64,000 nt of DNA from Liolophura sinensis (GCF_032854445.1 NC_088305.1:5025606-5089605), one strand, 5' to 3'; shown: positions 43,539 through 55,794, counted from the first letter of the stretch. Numbers and translations are program-made. The notes: generated by a model not told the origin, from the letters alone.

Positions 43539-45609
43539 CTGCACTGTACCAGCATACGTGTAGCTGAGGGGTGAATTCCTCAGACATACCATATATTTAT
43601 GTACTGATATTTGCTTGAAGTTTTACGCCATACTGAAGACAGGAAGACGTGTATTTCAGTTACAGCATGTATGATGGTGCGAACGCATGGCTACTATGTT
43701 CCATGAGAGTTGTTTTGTGAGTTGACAGCATGATCGATTGCCTCGGCCAATCACTCATCTCACCAGCAGCTGTCCGCTCTCATCCTCCCGCCAACAGTCA
43801 CTCTCTCACTTTGCACCACTGTTTAGCCCTGATCCAATTTCCATGAAAATCGGTCCTTTGGAGCAGTGGCTTTCAAGGTTAAAAATCACCCACAAAGCTG
43901 ACCTCAGATAGCAGCACACCCATGATATTCTCTGTTCCTTGCCATCCAATGTCACAATCTATTTCTCATCCTTCATCCGTTCCAAATAACTTCTGCATAA
44001 TTGCATTTCCTATCAACACCGCCAGCCAACTTTTTTCTACCCCTTAAGCTCCATTGACAAACTCTGCTAGAATTACTTCATAACTGATCAGAGGTTTGGC
44101 AACAAGTCTCACATCAATAACGAAAAAAAAAACAACTTAATATAACTTCAGAAACCTGCTGGTGCAACTCTTGAGCTAATCATTGCCTGACTTGTAAATG
44201 TTTTTCTGTCTTTGCCAGAGACAGTTATCGGAGAATCTGAAATGTTAATCAAACCAGTGGAGCAAAGCTTTAATATGCTAAAATAAACTTGAATATTTGC
44301 ATTGATGTACTTGTCACTGTAATATGGACAAATGTTTTTAACATCCCACTCGCTCCACTGATTATATCTGACCAAAAAAGGGATGATTTACTGAGGCAAA
44401 GGTAACACAGATTGATCTAATATTAACTAATATGCCAGGAAATCAATAGTTCATATTTATAGTCAACTGATGATTCCGTTAAAACTGATCCAAGAGCATG
44501 GCTGCAGAAACCTAGGTACATATACTGTAAGTTTTCAACATTTTCAACCTCTAAAGCCTTCTTTTTTAGTAGAATTTATGCATACAGTTATAATGAAAAT
44601 GACTTGTTCGTGTCACTAAAGATGCACGTTTCATAAAATTGGCCACATTATTTTTCTACACCCCATAGTTCTCACAGAATGTTTCAAAATATTGGTTACA
44701 GTGGTAGAAGAATTGGGGCGCATGAACATGTATATACTTGATTCTTTAGTCTAAAGTTTTTGGAACAAGAGACGGCATTCCTCCAGATCCGTGAGACTAG
44801 TGTTTGCTGTTGTTCTGCCCCTTTCCATTAAAACCTGTTCCTGCCCTTCCCTGTTAAAGCCCCTTCCTACACATGTATACATGTACGTGCATGGAATTAC
44901 ATGTCTACTGTCAACAACAGGGAGCATATTATGTTCACATGTTGATTAAGGCCTACAAGTGCAATGAACAGGTGAATTTACAAGAGGCTCATGTTTAATA
45001 CCATCAATCCTCAGAGTTCTCTGATAACACAGGTGTATGTTTCGTCCAATTTATATTTTACCTTTGACTAAACCAGTACATAAATGACTAATCAATACTT
45101 CATATCAAGATCTTTGAGAAGGTCCATTTGATATTTTGCCTTCCTTATTACACAAACGCCACACTATACATCACTGATTAGATTAATCAATACCAGCTTT
45201 TCCAAGGTTTAACCTTTGGTAATATATAAGTTAGCAGGATCATAAGAAATACAAACTGTTATCTATCGAACTAGTTAAATTTGTGAACACCCTTGTGCAT
45301 ATTAACTATCTCAATGATTTTCGAGATTACTGTATTTATCATAAAAATTGCTAAATACGAGTACTGTACCTTCTTCATATAGACACAAATTTGAGTAATG
45401 TACCGTCTTCATATAGAAACAAATAAATATCAAAATACTGTTGGTACTCATACTTAAATATTTTGCAGTAAGCTATCATCTCATCATTCAAACACACCTC
45501 AAAACACCTTTCTGAGGTTAACAGAACTCCCACAATCTGCTAGAATGAGAAGGTAAATGTATTAAACCTAGTCAAGAACAAAATTTTGAGTTTATTATGG
45601 TATATTATC
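43539..45609. other. Long unique block
   Basis: No gene or repeat recognised except a possible SINE 3' scrap at 43607-43640 ('gaagttttacgccatactga'). The part at 43740-44110 has mixed composition and could be conserved non-coding DNA. Confidence 0.35.
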
Positions 45610-45835
45610 TTAGGCCTCAACCTGACCTACAGTATGCTATCTCAGGCCACAACCTGACCTACAGTATGTTATCTTAGACCTCAACCTGACCCACAGTATG
45701 TTATCTTAGACCTCAACCTGACCTACAGTATGTTATCTTAGACCTCAACCTGACCTACAGTATGTTATCGTAGGCCTCAACCTGACCTACAGTAGGTTAT
45801 CCTATACCTCAACCTGACCTACAGTGCATGTATGT
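45610..45835. repeat. 32-bp tandem array (about 7 units)
   Basis: Unit of 32 bp including 'cctcaacctgacctacagta' and 'tgttatctta'. Substitutions are few. Unrelated in sequence to the 32-bp array at 6414. Confidence 0.92.
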
Positions 45836-45914
45836 TTTCATCAGGCAGAGGTTTGTACTTTACATGTACATGTGTTGAAATGTAAACAAATCCTCCAGAT
45901 GCAGTACTTTGACT

Positions 45915-46395
45915 ATAATACTTACATGTAAGCTAAATGGCAAGCTACAGTTGTACATGTAAAAATCTAAATGACAAACTACATGTAAAAATCTAAATGA
46001 CAAACGAAATGTAGACAGCTAAATAACAAGCTACAGCTGTACATGTAAAAAGCTATATGACAAGCTACAGTTGTACATGTAAAAAGCTAAATGACAAGCT
46101 ACAGTTGTACATGTAAAAATCTAAATGACAAGCTACAGCTGTACATTTAAAAGGCTAATTGACAAGCTACAGCTGTACATGTAAAAAGCTAAATGACAAG
46201 CCACATGTAATAAGCTAAATGACAACCTACATGTAATAAGCTAAATGACAAAGCTACATGTAAAAAGTTAATGACAGTAAGTGAGGGAGTGCACTCTCCC
46301 CTTCATGCTGAACGCCAAACGAGGAAGCTGCAACTTCCTCTTTTTGTCCTAGGTGAAGTTAATGACAAGCTACAGTTGTACATATAATAAGTTGA
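45915..46395. repeat. ~34-bp tandem array with 24-bp variants, interrupted by a B scrap
   Basis: Units of about 34 bp ('aagctaaatgacaagctaca' plus 'gttgtacatgtaaa') and shorter ones lacking 'gttgta'. The array is interrupted at 46277-46355 by a B-family remnant and then continues. Confidence 0.9.
46265..46367 (-). mobile_element. B-family SINE remnant inside the array
   Basis: A 79-bp insert (46277-46355) has a B-type tail piece ('gtaagtgagggagtgcactc') joined directly to the inner part with 'ccttcatgctgaacgccaaa' and the palindromic core gaggaagctgcaacttcctc (46321-46340). The head and most of the body are gone. The direct repeat aagttaatgaca flanks it (46265-46276, 46356-46367). As the array itself repeats similar words, part of that match may belong to the array. 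Confidence 0.8.
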
Positions 46396-46399
46396 ATGA

Positions 46400-46515
46400 T
46401 TTATTTATTTATTTATTTATTTGATTAGTGTTTTACACCGTACTCAAGAATATTTCACTTATACGATGGCGACCAGCATTATGGTAGGAGGAAACCGGGA
46501 ACAGCCCGGGGGAAA
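46400..46515 (-). mobile_element. A-family SINE, 5'-truncated
   Basis: (ATTT)n, '3' motif' and body to 'aacagcccgggggaaactgt'. Only the 3' half is present. It sits at the right border of the ~34-bp array. Confidence 0.88.
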
Positions 46516-46889
46516 CTGTCTCTGTCTCTGTTACATGTACATGTACATGTATGTGTAAAGCTGTTTGATGCTTAATTAACTTCACACAGAGAATAAGACA
46601 GATCAACTTCAAATCAGGAAGTTATCATCCAGGAATGTGAATCCCTTTTTGAGGTAACTCTCCCATGTTAATAGTGCTGAAAACAAGGTGTATAATAAGT
46701 TTTCTATTTCTAGCAGCTATAAATGCTGCTTCTGTGTGTAAAAGTAAGTTATAGATATTACTGAAAGCGCACCTTCAACACAGGCATCAATGGTAAAGAA
46801 GTGGAAACCAGGCAAGGGACACCCTACATACATTACATATATCAGTATTGAGAGACCAGTGTAAAAGTCTAATGTAACAAGCATTCATT
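46516..46889. other. Unique stretch
   Basis: Nothing recognised. Confidence 0.35.
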
Positions 46890-47310
46890 ATCTACAAGTC
46901 CCCATTCTATGTTCAAAGGGCCATCACTACAAAAAATCTATGTGGTGCAACCCAACCACTGGCACATGTACATGTATATCCTCACATGTATGCTCTCTGT
47001 CCTGCCTACAACATTTTTAGGGAAAATCCAATCATAACTGTATGTGCAGATCCATGCACTGACAAGAAATAACTTTCTACAAGTCCCCATTCTATGTTTA
47101 AAGGGCAGTAACTCCCTTTGAATAATTGATGTGACTCTATCCAAATAGCACACGCACATCCTCACATGGTCTCTATCATGCCTACAAAGTTTCATGGAAC
47201 ACCAATCAAACCTGTAGGAGATACATTGACAAGGTAATGACTAAGGACAGATAGACAGCCTGATTGTTATATTGCCTGGCATTATATTCTGGGGGGATGA
47301 AAAATTTATA
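46890..47310 (+). repeat. Two tandem pieces of a dispersed repeat
   Basis: 'ctacaagtccccattctatg' occurs at about 46895 and 47078, each time followed by 'aaagggc' plus a similar continuation ('atcctcacatg', 'tgcctacaa'). The right copy ends 'gacagatagacagcctgatt' and 'ctggggggatgaaa'. From general knowledge this layout ('aagggcaataactcc' to a 'ggacagac' tail) matches a widespread mollusc interspersed repeat. Confidence 0.6.
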
Positions 47311-48517
47311 TGCCTGTTAATATAGTAATTTCTCTTTCACTGTGAGATTCTTTAACTAGTGCACTAAATTTTTTTGCAATCAAACAAATTCATCGCTCTT
47401 AACTCTGCACCAACCAGCAAAATTTTGAAATGCAACATGCAATCCAAACCTCATCCTGACAAACCTTAACAATACATGTAGATTTGAAAGATTCAAGAAC
47501 ACAAAACCCTCAAAGACAAGCCACTCAGCAGTTATTTCCTTCCTCGTTTTTATTGATCAAAAGCTGTAATGATCGAAATGTGCAAACTGAAAACAAAAAC
47601 CAATGACAGCGGACATCCAGACTCCAAACTCAATGACAATTTAACAAGGTGATGAGTGCAAAGGAAATGAATGTGTCAGCGTATGACAGAGTTTTTAATG
47701 CTTAGATTGCTTCAATGTCCTGCAACAAATTGCAGGCTTTGACAAGAACATTACAATCATTACAGCGAGTTCTTCCAACAATAATAGACCAGAGATATCG
47801 CCTATTTGCACAGCACATTCATCAAGCTTTTTCACCCAGGTTCCTCAGTTAATTCTTCTCTCCTGTAATCATTATGTGGTATATAGTGCACAATGAACAC
47901 AGGTATGTATTATAAAAAGAATCCAAGTTAAAAATAACCAAGAGATATAAGACCCAAGGTCACTTATAAGTCCCAAAGGGCAGAAGACTCAGTCGACACA
48001 AGACTCATATGCAGGACAATTAAAACACAACCAGACAAAAGACAAATTAAAGAAATTACCTTGTTCGATGTAGGGCTTAGCAGAGTGATGTCAGATTCAC
48101 AAAATTTTATATGCATGGCACCCCAACAAAACTACATATAAATCTTAAACAAAAGCCTGCTTGTACTTAAGATAGAATCAAGATTCTCAGACATGTATGG
48201 TAAAAGTTGTAAGAATGAATGGAGGGTCATCATGATCATCAGACATATGCCCCTGAAAACTCTACAGAAAACCCGTTTTTCAACTTTCCTGAACCGATTT
48301 AAATTATACATTCAAATATTAGAATCCTTTGGCTGGTGTTATTGACCATTTTTATGACATTGGACATGGATGATGACTTTTTTTAATCTACAGTTTGGCC
48401 ATGATCAACATTCTTGAAAAATGTCTCATTGTGAACACACATGCACTAAAGTACATGAAGCACTAATGCATGTACGTACATGTAGATGTTATTGTACAAA
48501 GAGTATTTTTGACCACT
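47311..48517. other. Unique block
   Basis: AT-rich DNA without recognised repeats. The stretch 47500-47880 has little simple sequence and mixed words; it is a weak candidate for conserved non-coding DNA. Confidence 0.35.
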
Positions 48518-48816
48518 GATACAAATGGGTGTAGGGCAAAAGATCCACCGAACAAAAGGTCCACCCATAAAACACCCTAGGACAAAATGCCCCTCGGACA
48601 GAATGCCCATGTCCTACATCAAAAGCGGACAAAATACCCAAAACAATATCTGAATTCATCCAATAATGCTAAAAATCAACATTTATTTTGTTTCATTATT
48701 CTGGGCAGTGGGTATTATGTCTGCTTTTGACATAAGGCGTCGGCATTCTGTCCGACAGGCATTTTGACCTAAGGGTGTTTTGGGGGTGGACCTTTTGTCT
48801 GTATCCCGATACAAAT
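48518..48816. mobile_element. Foldback (MITE-like) element with 9-bp target duplication
   Basis: 281-bp element (48527-48807) flanked by gatacaaat (48518-48526 and 48808-48816). The left arm ('gaacaaaaggtccaccc', 'aaaacaccctaggacaaaat', 'tcggacagaatgcc', 'atcaaaagcggacaaaatac') is the reverse complement of the right arm over about 110 bp with scattered mismatches. About 60 bp separates the arms. There is no coding capacity. A 9-bp duplication with long inverted arms recalls Mutator-like DNA transposons, but the superfamily is an inference. Confidence 0.85.
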
Positions 48817-48894
48817 ACAGGTATGTGGCAGTTAAAAACACCAAAAAATAAGGTCCGTCAAGCTGGCCTTGGCTAGCTTGTCAAGTGAATTATT

Positions 48895-48962
48895 CACATG
48901 AATGAATGATTGTGATTTAATGTCACTGTGGCAATAATGCAGCCATACGGTAGCTAGTCAAA
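48895..48962 (+). repeat. D-family dispersed repeat fragment
   Basis: 'atgaatgaatgattgtgatt' followed by 'gtcactgtggcaataatgca' and 'gccatacggtagc'. Diverged copy of the repeat at 30427-30502. Confidence 0.6.
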
Positions 48963-49769
48963 TATTTCAAGAAATTTTCAGTGATGTGCATGCTCATCAT
49001 AATCAAGGATTTGTTTCATATTGTCTTTTCCTTTAAGAAGGGATATAAGTATACTGTACTAGACTGGAAAAATCTGGTTCAGCTAAGCTCCACAAATACA
49101 CCTGTCATCAATAAGACTGGCCATGTTACCACATAGCTCCCATCAGGGGGTTTGTTGATTCTATTCCCAGTATGTTTGTTGTTTAGAATACCACAGTAAA
49201 GAGTTTCACACTTCACCCATCTGGAGAAAGAGAGAGAGAGAGAAAAGAGAGAGGGAGAGAGAGAACCTCTACCTTCTGTTACACACATATGGAGTGTCTG
49301 GTTTCTTATTTGATTGCCCCACAGGAGGCTGACTGACCCCTACAAGTCTGTTAGCTCCAGGAAGCACACAGAGGCAGATAGCTACATACACTTGTTCACA
49401 CATACAGACAATCAACATAAACACTGCTCTCCCTGGCTAGTCTGTGACTGATGGCTTACTTGTTTGTTTGATACATGAGGTCACTTTCAACACTTCTTGG
49501 ATCATATTACAACAAAAAGGGGTTGGGACCGCACTGGAGGGGGAGGGGACATGGTGTACCCTGCATCTCAAGGAAATTACATGTATACTGAAAACACTAG
49601 ACTGGATGCCCCAGTATACTACTGACCGTTATTAGGCCATATTTAAAAATAAGTTTGTTGAAGGCAAATCTAATTGATGCTTAGCCAACAGACCCAATGA
49701 TCAAGGGCTGCTCGGGACAATTACAGCTTCAAATGACAACCAAAGCCAACCTAGCCAGAGCTGGATTTG
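48963..49769. other. Unique stretch with GA simple repeat
   Basis: A (GA)-rich tract lies at about 49222-49264. Otherwise no recognised feature. Confidence 0.4.
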
Positions 49770-50075
49770 AACCCAAATGTTCATTTGTGTGGCCTATCAG
49801 AACCCAATGTTCATCTGTATGGCCTATCAGAACCCAATGTTCATCTGTGTGGCCTATCAGAACCCAATGTTCATCTGTGTGGCCTATCAGAACTAAATGT
49901 TCATCTATGTGGCCTATCAGAACTAAATATTCATCTGTGTGGCCTATCAGAACCAAATGTTCATTAGTGTAGCCTATCAGAACCAAATGTTCATGGGTTG
50001 GCCTATAAGAGCCAAAGGTGTGTCCGTGTGGCCTGTCAGAATCAAACGTTTGTCCATGTGGGCTATCAGAAACAA
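49770..50075. repeat. 30-bp tandem array (about 10 units)
   Basis: Unit of 30 bp, 'gtggcctatcagaacccaat' plus 'gttcatctgt', uniform in the centre and decayed at the right. Both strands remain open because 30 is a multiple of 3. There is no unique coding extension. Confidence 0.93.
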
Positions 50076-51009
50076 CTGTGGTATCTATGTTAATAACTGG
50101 AATAATACAGATCCCAGGATCAGTATATGCCTATAAGATTTCCAAAACCTGCCAGAACCAAGTTTTTAGCTGTGTATAGTCAATGACATATACAAACATA
50201 TACATGCTGATGACTGCAATTGCAGACCAGAAAGATTGCTCAAACCTTTTAGAACCAAAGGTTTCAGCTGTGTGCAAAGACTGGCATACATACGTAACAT
50301 GGATCACAGGAATATAGCATGCTTGTCTGTGTCACTATCCCAGCCTACTATAAAAACAAAATCACTGATTTATCTGTGTTGCTGTTAATTAATGGCATAA
50401 CACAGATCACAGGAAAACTGGGTGCTTACAAAATTTTCCTAATGTACCAGAACCAAACACTATATCTGTGTGGCCTACATTGTAAGTATTGCCAGACAGA
50501 GTAATAAAGGCCACATTGCCCTCCTGCTGAGCAGCTGGGTAGCCTGTTAGTGCCTGGATATAACACAACTTTGGGAGTTCCCTTGTCCAGAGGGTACCCC
50601 TAATCCAATTGTCAGGGAATACAATGAATAGCAATCACCAAAGTTCTACCATTGACAGGCTACATGTACAATACTACTTGTACACATATGTAAATTACAG
50701 TCTCAAATTCTGTGTGGCACACCCAGAAGGCCATGTCTTACGTCCACAAACATCTTGCACAATAAAAAGTTTTATTAAGCTTTACCAAGATGTATCAGCT
50801 ACTTCTTCACTTATCAATTAGTCTTAGTTATACCTGATTAGAGTACAGCATGCATCACTCCTATTAAAGTAACATATATATACATATGTCTGCAAATTCT
50901 ATGAATTCATACAAGTCAGAATTCTTACCACACTTTATTAAAATAAAATTCAGTGTTTTAACATGTTTTTACACGTCACTCGTATCATAAACTTACAATA
51001 CCATCACTA
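50076..51009. other. Mostly unique; decayed echoes of the 30-bp unit
   Basis: Words such as 'cagaaccaa' with 'ctgtgtggcctac' recur at wide intervals up to about 50480, so the array may once have been longer. No gene recognised. Confidence 0.4.
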
Positions 51010-52455
51010 ACACCCACTCCAGGAGTCACCGCCGCCTCCTCAAGGGCTCACCGCCGCCTCCTCAAGGGCTCACCACCGCCTCCTCCAGGGGTCACGCCTC
51101 CTCCTCCAGGGGTCACTGTTATCTAGAGGGGTTACTGCCTCTTCCACATCTCACCACTTGACGGGTCACCGCCTACCCCAGAGGTCAACTTCTCCTCTAA
51201 GGGTCACTGCCTCCTCCAGGGGTCAACTCCTCCTCCATGGGTCACCACCACCTCGTCCAGGAGTCACTGATATCCAGACTGGTTACTGCCTCCTACACAT
51301 CTCACCACTTCACAGGTCACAGCCCCCTACAGGGGTCAACTCCTCCAGGGGTCACTGCCTCCTCCAGGGGTCACTGCCTCCTCCAGGGGTCACCACCTCC
51401 TCCTGGGGTCACCACCTCCTCCTGGGGTCAACTCCTTCTCCAGTGTCACCGCCTCCTACAGGGGTAAACTCCTCCTCCAGTGTCACCACCCCCTCCAGGG
51501 GTCAACTCCTCCTGCAGGGGTCACCACTTCCTCCACGGGTCACTGCCTAAACTAGGGATCATCGCCTACTCCAGTGGTCACCACTTTCTCCAGGGGTCAC
51601 CACTTCCTCCACACGTCACTGCCTACTCTAGGGCTCATCGCCTACTCCAGTAGTCACCACTTTCTCCAGGGGTCAGCACTTCCTCCACGGGTCACTGCCT
51701 AAACTAGGGGTAATCACCTCCTCCAGTGGTCACCCCTTTCTCCGGGGGTCACCACCTCCACCAAGAGTCACTGCCTACTGTAGAGGTCATCACCTACTCC
51801 AGTGGTCACTGCTTTCTCCAGGAGTCACCACCTCCTCCACGGGTGACTGCCTACTCCAGGCATCATCACCTACATGTAGTCCAATGGTCACCGTTTTCTC
51901 CAGAGGTCCCTACCTGCTCCACGGGTCACTGCCTCCTCTAGGGATCATCACCTACTCCAGTGGTCACCACTTTCTCCAGGGGTCACCACCTCCTCCACAG
52001 GTCACTGCCTACTCTAGGGATCGCCTACTCCAGTGGTCACCGCTTTCTCCAGGGGCCGACAACCTCCTCCATGGGTCACTGCCTACTCTAGGGATCATCG
52101 CCTACACCAATGGTCACCCCTTTCTCTAGGGGTCACCACCTCCTCCACAGTTCACAGTCTACTATAGAGGTCATCGCCTACTCCAGTGGTCACTGCTTTC
52201 TCCAGGGGTCACCACCTCCTCCACAGGTCACTGTCTACTCTAGGGGTAATCGCCTACTCCAGTGGTCACCGCTTTCTCCAGGGGTCACCATCTCCTCCAG
52301 GGGTCACTGCCTATTCTAGGGATCATCGCCTACTTCACTGTTAGGTCACTGTTTCTCCTGCAGAGGTCACTGATCCTCTTATACTCACTTGTTCCTCCAC
52401 AAGTCACTAGTCCTCCAGGAGTCACAGCCTCCCCCCAGTGGTTATCGCATACTAT
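51010..52455. repeat. 19-bp tandem array in a 76-bp higher-order repeat
   Basis: Monomers of about 19 bp, for example 'tcctccaggggtcaccacc'. In the right two-thirds four monomers form a longer unit of about 76 bp ('ccagtggtca'-type words at 51571, 51647, 51724 and 51799). The left third is a simpler mixture. Most monomers contain GGGTCA or a close variant. Several Pro/Ser/Gly-rich plus-strand frames are open; they overlap in different frames and are not genes. Confidence 0.93.
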
Positions 52456-55044
52456 CGCATGAAATGCCACTCTAAATCATTCTGTCATCACAGCGCAGAA
52501 CAGGAAATTTTCTCTTCAAACTGAATTAGCTTAAACTACAGTACATGTTATCAATATCACAAAGCCAGACTCTGCTGAAAACAATTAACGGATCGAGGTA
52601 CATTCATAAACCCATCTGTCATTCATCTTGTGCAATTAACAACCACAGGTTACTGCCAAAGAAATTTTATTGATTGCATACATTCTTCAAAATGTGTTTC
52701 TGCTCAAATATTTTTATTTTTTGTATGCATCGGTACGGCATTAATATTCAAATAGATGTGGAAAGGGCGGAGCGTCAGCATTAGTTAGACTCAAAAGTCA
52801 GAAGAAAATCTGGCCACAAAAAAAAAACAAAAAAAAAACCAGACTGCAAGAAATATGACTTATGTTGGGAGTGCTGACAGCCATTACTTGATATATAGGG
52901 TTGTAGCATGTTTAAAAAGTGGACTAAGATTTCATGTTGCTAAAACAACATCTGGAAAAGTCCCAAGCTGGATCTCTGACAAAAAATGAGCTATCACTTA
53001 CATGTAAAGCTAGGTTAACCATGGCTGCCTGGTTTGTCATCAGCCCACTGCCTCCACTCAGTTACAACTTGTATATACATGTATGTTTGTTAATAGACTA
53101 CTTTAAAGCATATGGAGAAGTTAACAATGTTTTTCATGAAAACATCTACCTTAATTTTAGCATACGTGTCCTGGCAATGATAAACAATTAAGGGGAGCAG
53201 GTTTCTAGAGCTTTCATGAACATGTATTTATATACTGACAGTTTCAATTGCTAAGAAACACATAATGCAGGTTCAAACCCAGACTTAAACTGGGAATTTG
53301 TAGATTTCCCTACTTCCATTCTTAGCAGAGTCTTGGTAACAAAAAATGGCTAATGACTCTTGTATAGCCATTTGCGCAGCATAATGTCCACTGAAGACCA
53401 CTTAAATATTGCTCCATCAACTCAGCTGTTTGGGTGCTTGCCACAAATTTGGTGGTGAAGGTCTGAGTTTATTGTGTGATGGTCATTTTGCTATTACATT
53501 TAACAAAAAAAATGACAAAGAAAATGACAAGGAAAACAGTTATAAACAATACTTCACAAACATATAGAGCTTGTTTGCCACAACAAATTTTGTCATATGT
53601 ACAATGATCATTTTTTGAGTGACAAACTTATCTGTTCAAATTATTTTAAAAGTATCACAATAGAGTTTTACTGAGCCAATGCACATGTATCTTTGTCCAT
53701 ATTCTTTAGAGATCTGCCTAATGAAGCTGACACATTATTTTACTGTTCTTCCGCCAAAAATGCTAATCATACCAGTTGACGGTACATGTATTTTGTTGGG
53801 TTGAAGCAGAATTATTTTAGCATCTTACATTTTTCAACTGACTTAAATATTCGCTTAAATAATTTTTTATAACTTTAGGCTAGCTTCCATATCTAGTGCT
53901 GATGTTTTCTGGGCTTTTTGGTGCATGTGAAATTCTGTAATATACGTATAAATAAGTCCAGTGACGCATACATGAGCCTTCAGACCGAAAAATATGAAGA
54001 CCATAGTATGCAGATCCACATTTGCCAATATACTCAATGTGACATCCATAAATTCAACATGAAAAACATGAAGAGTACAGACTGTGAGCAATTTCCTTCA
54101 TCCTCTCAATCCATAGGCCATTATGTCAGAAATACAAAAAGACAGTCTGGTAGCTAAGGCTGTGGGTTCTTCGATCATAAACCCGAAGCCATATGTCCAG
54201 TGATCATCGAAGGGGCAAAAGCAATCAGTGTAGGCCCACTTTTATAGACCGCCGTGTGAAAAGATTCAATAAGACAGGGTCCATCACATGGCCACAATGA
54301 CATCACTCGAAAAACCAGCCGTGGAAAGCCATAAAACTGAGCAGAAGGCATAAGACCATAGAAATTACATAACAAACAGAGTGGGTTTCCCAATCAATAG
54401 ATTCAGGCGATCGAGGTGCGCTAGCGAAGAACAATCATTCAACCACAAGATTATTTCTCACAAACTTTTGTCGTGAAGACGTATTTGATCAGTGGCCTGC
54501 CACCATGCAGTCTTTTCAGGCCCCAGAGCCGGTAATCAGTCCGGTGCCAATGGTCATGAAATTCACATCGACACACTGTAATCAAGACTTCATTACAATG
54601 GTATTACGCATCAGTAATGAGAGCCCAACAACCCTGGCGGCATTTCTTAGCCATCACCTAATGTTTTCTCAAAAGCTTAACAACAGACATCTGTCATTTG
54701 AATTCCAGGAGGAGATGCACTGTCTTCTACATGTATCTGTATACATCGATGTACACTGAGCAATCATGTTCAGCTGGTGATGTCCCTTAAACCGCATTTG
54801 AAATATAAGTTTTCTTTCTTTCTACATGTTTAAACAGTTAAAAATTTTACTGACTTACATGTATTTGATTAGAGTTTCAATCATGATGTTCTTTTTCAAC
54901 CTGGCAGTCAGCTTGAAAAAGTCATAAAGCTGGGCTACAAAGCAGTTCGTGAATTCAAGAACAACATGAATAAACTGTGTTTAGCGCCTCCAGCCTCTGG
55001 CATACGTGTACGTGTATATGTAACAGCAAGTTAAATGAATCAAT
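52456..55044. other. Long unique block with possible regulatory island at 54170-54760
   Basis: No repeat recognised in 2.6 kb. At 54170-54760 the DNA has mixed composition and CpG ('gatcataaacccgaagccat', 'ttttatagaccgccgtgtga'). An ATG at 54505 in good context (ccaccatgc) opens an 84-aa frame to 54759 with no recognisable domain. Region 52470-52790 also has non-repetitive, possibly regulatory texture. Confidence 0.4.
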
Positions 55045-55260
55045 GCTTGGGTGTTTACTGTATACACAGACATTTTTCCGTCATATGACGATGAGGAGCC
55101 ATTACATGTGTGCACACTGACTGTGTCTTCTTGTGGCAGGGAGAGTCCACACAGCCAAAGTGCTCCTTCCACTGAATTATCAAGCAAAAAAATGCCATTT
55201 TTAAAATCTTTAGGACATACATGTATATGTCCTGACTGAGGTGGACGCTCTAACTATTAG
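55045..55260 (-). mobile_element. B/C-family SINE-like remnant
   Basis: 'tgcttgggtgtttactgtat', 'tccgtcatatgacgatgagg', 'cttcttgtggcagggagagt' and 'gccaaagtgctccttccact' follow the order of the B/C 3' half. The right part ends in 'ggtggacgctctaactatta', similar to a tRNA-like head read in reverse. The central part is deleted. Confidence 0.65.
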
Positions 55261-55794
55261 GCCAAGAAAGACGTCAGTACAAGTTGAAGTTACATCTGAC
55301 TAAATATATTCATCTGTCTGTATACATACATGTATTACATGGAGCTGAGAGCACCTTTTTTACTGCACTCAAGATTGTTTCACTTAGGGGTGGAATTTAG
55401 CCTTAGCTCATCAGTGAGTAATACACCCCTCTCTAAATATGACAAGCTTCTTTACAGCTGAACATGTACATGCTTCAATGTAAACACGCTTACAACTGTG
55501 TCCCCGAATTTTTCACAAAGTTGTTACTGCATGTACATCTGCCTACATATAAATGTACTTTTCAAAAGTTTCACTTAAGAAAACCAGGTCAGATTCTTCT
55601 TTACACTTGTGGGTTGGTCATCATGAAATATTTTTCCCATGAAAGCCAGGATGTTATGCTGATTTGGCTAATTACAATTAACAATTAATATTCACTTTAC
55701 AGAATCGATATTATCACCCACATGTATATACAAATGAAATTATTTGATATACTAATTAATATTACCTTTTCACAGACGATAATTACTTTAAAAA
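55261..55794. other. Unique stretch
   Basis: A possible A-family scrap ('tactgcactcaagattgttt') lies at 55360-55385. Nothing else recognised. Confidence 0.35.

Noticed and set aside
46265-46395. Target duplication of the B remnant as proof of insertion
   Set aside because: Not fully accepted: the flanking word also resembles the array unit, so the match could come partly from the array.
49770-50075. CRISPR-like array (30-bp repeats)
   Set aside because: Units are contiguous with no unique spacers, and the DNA is clearly animal.
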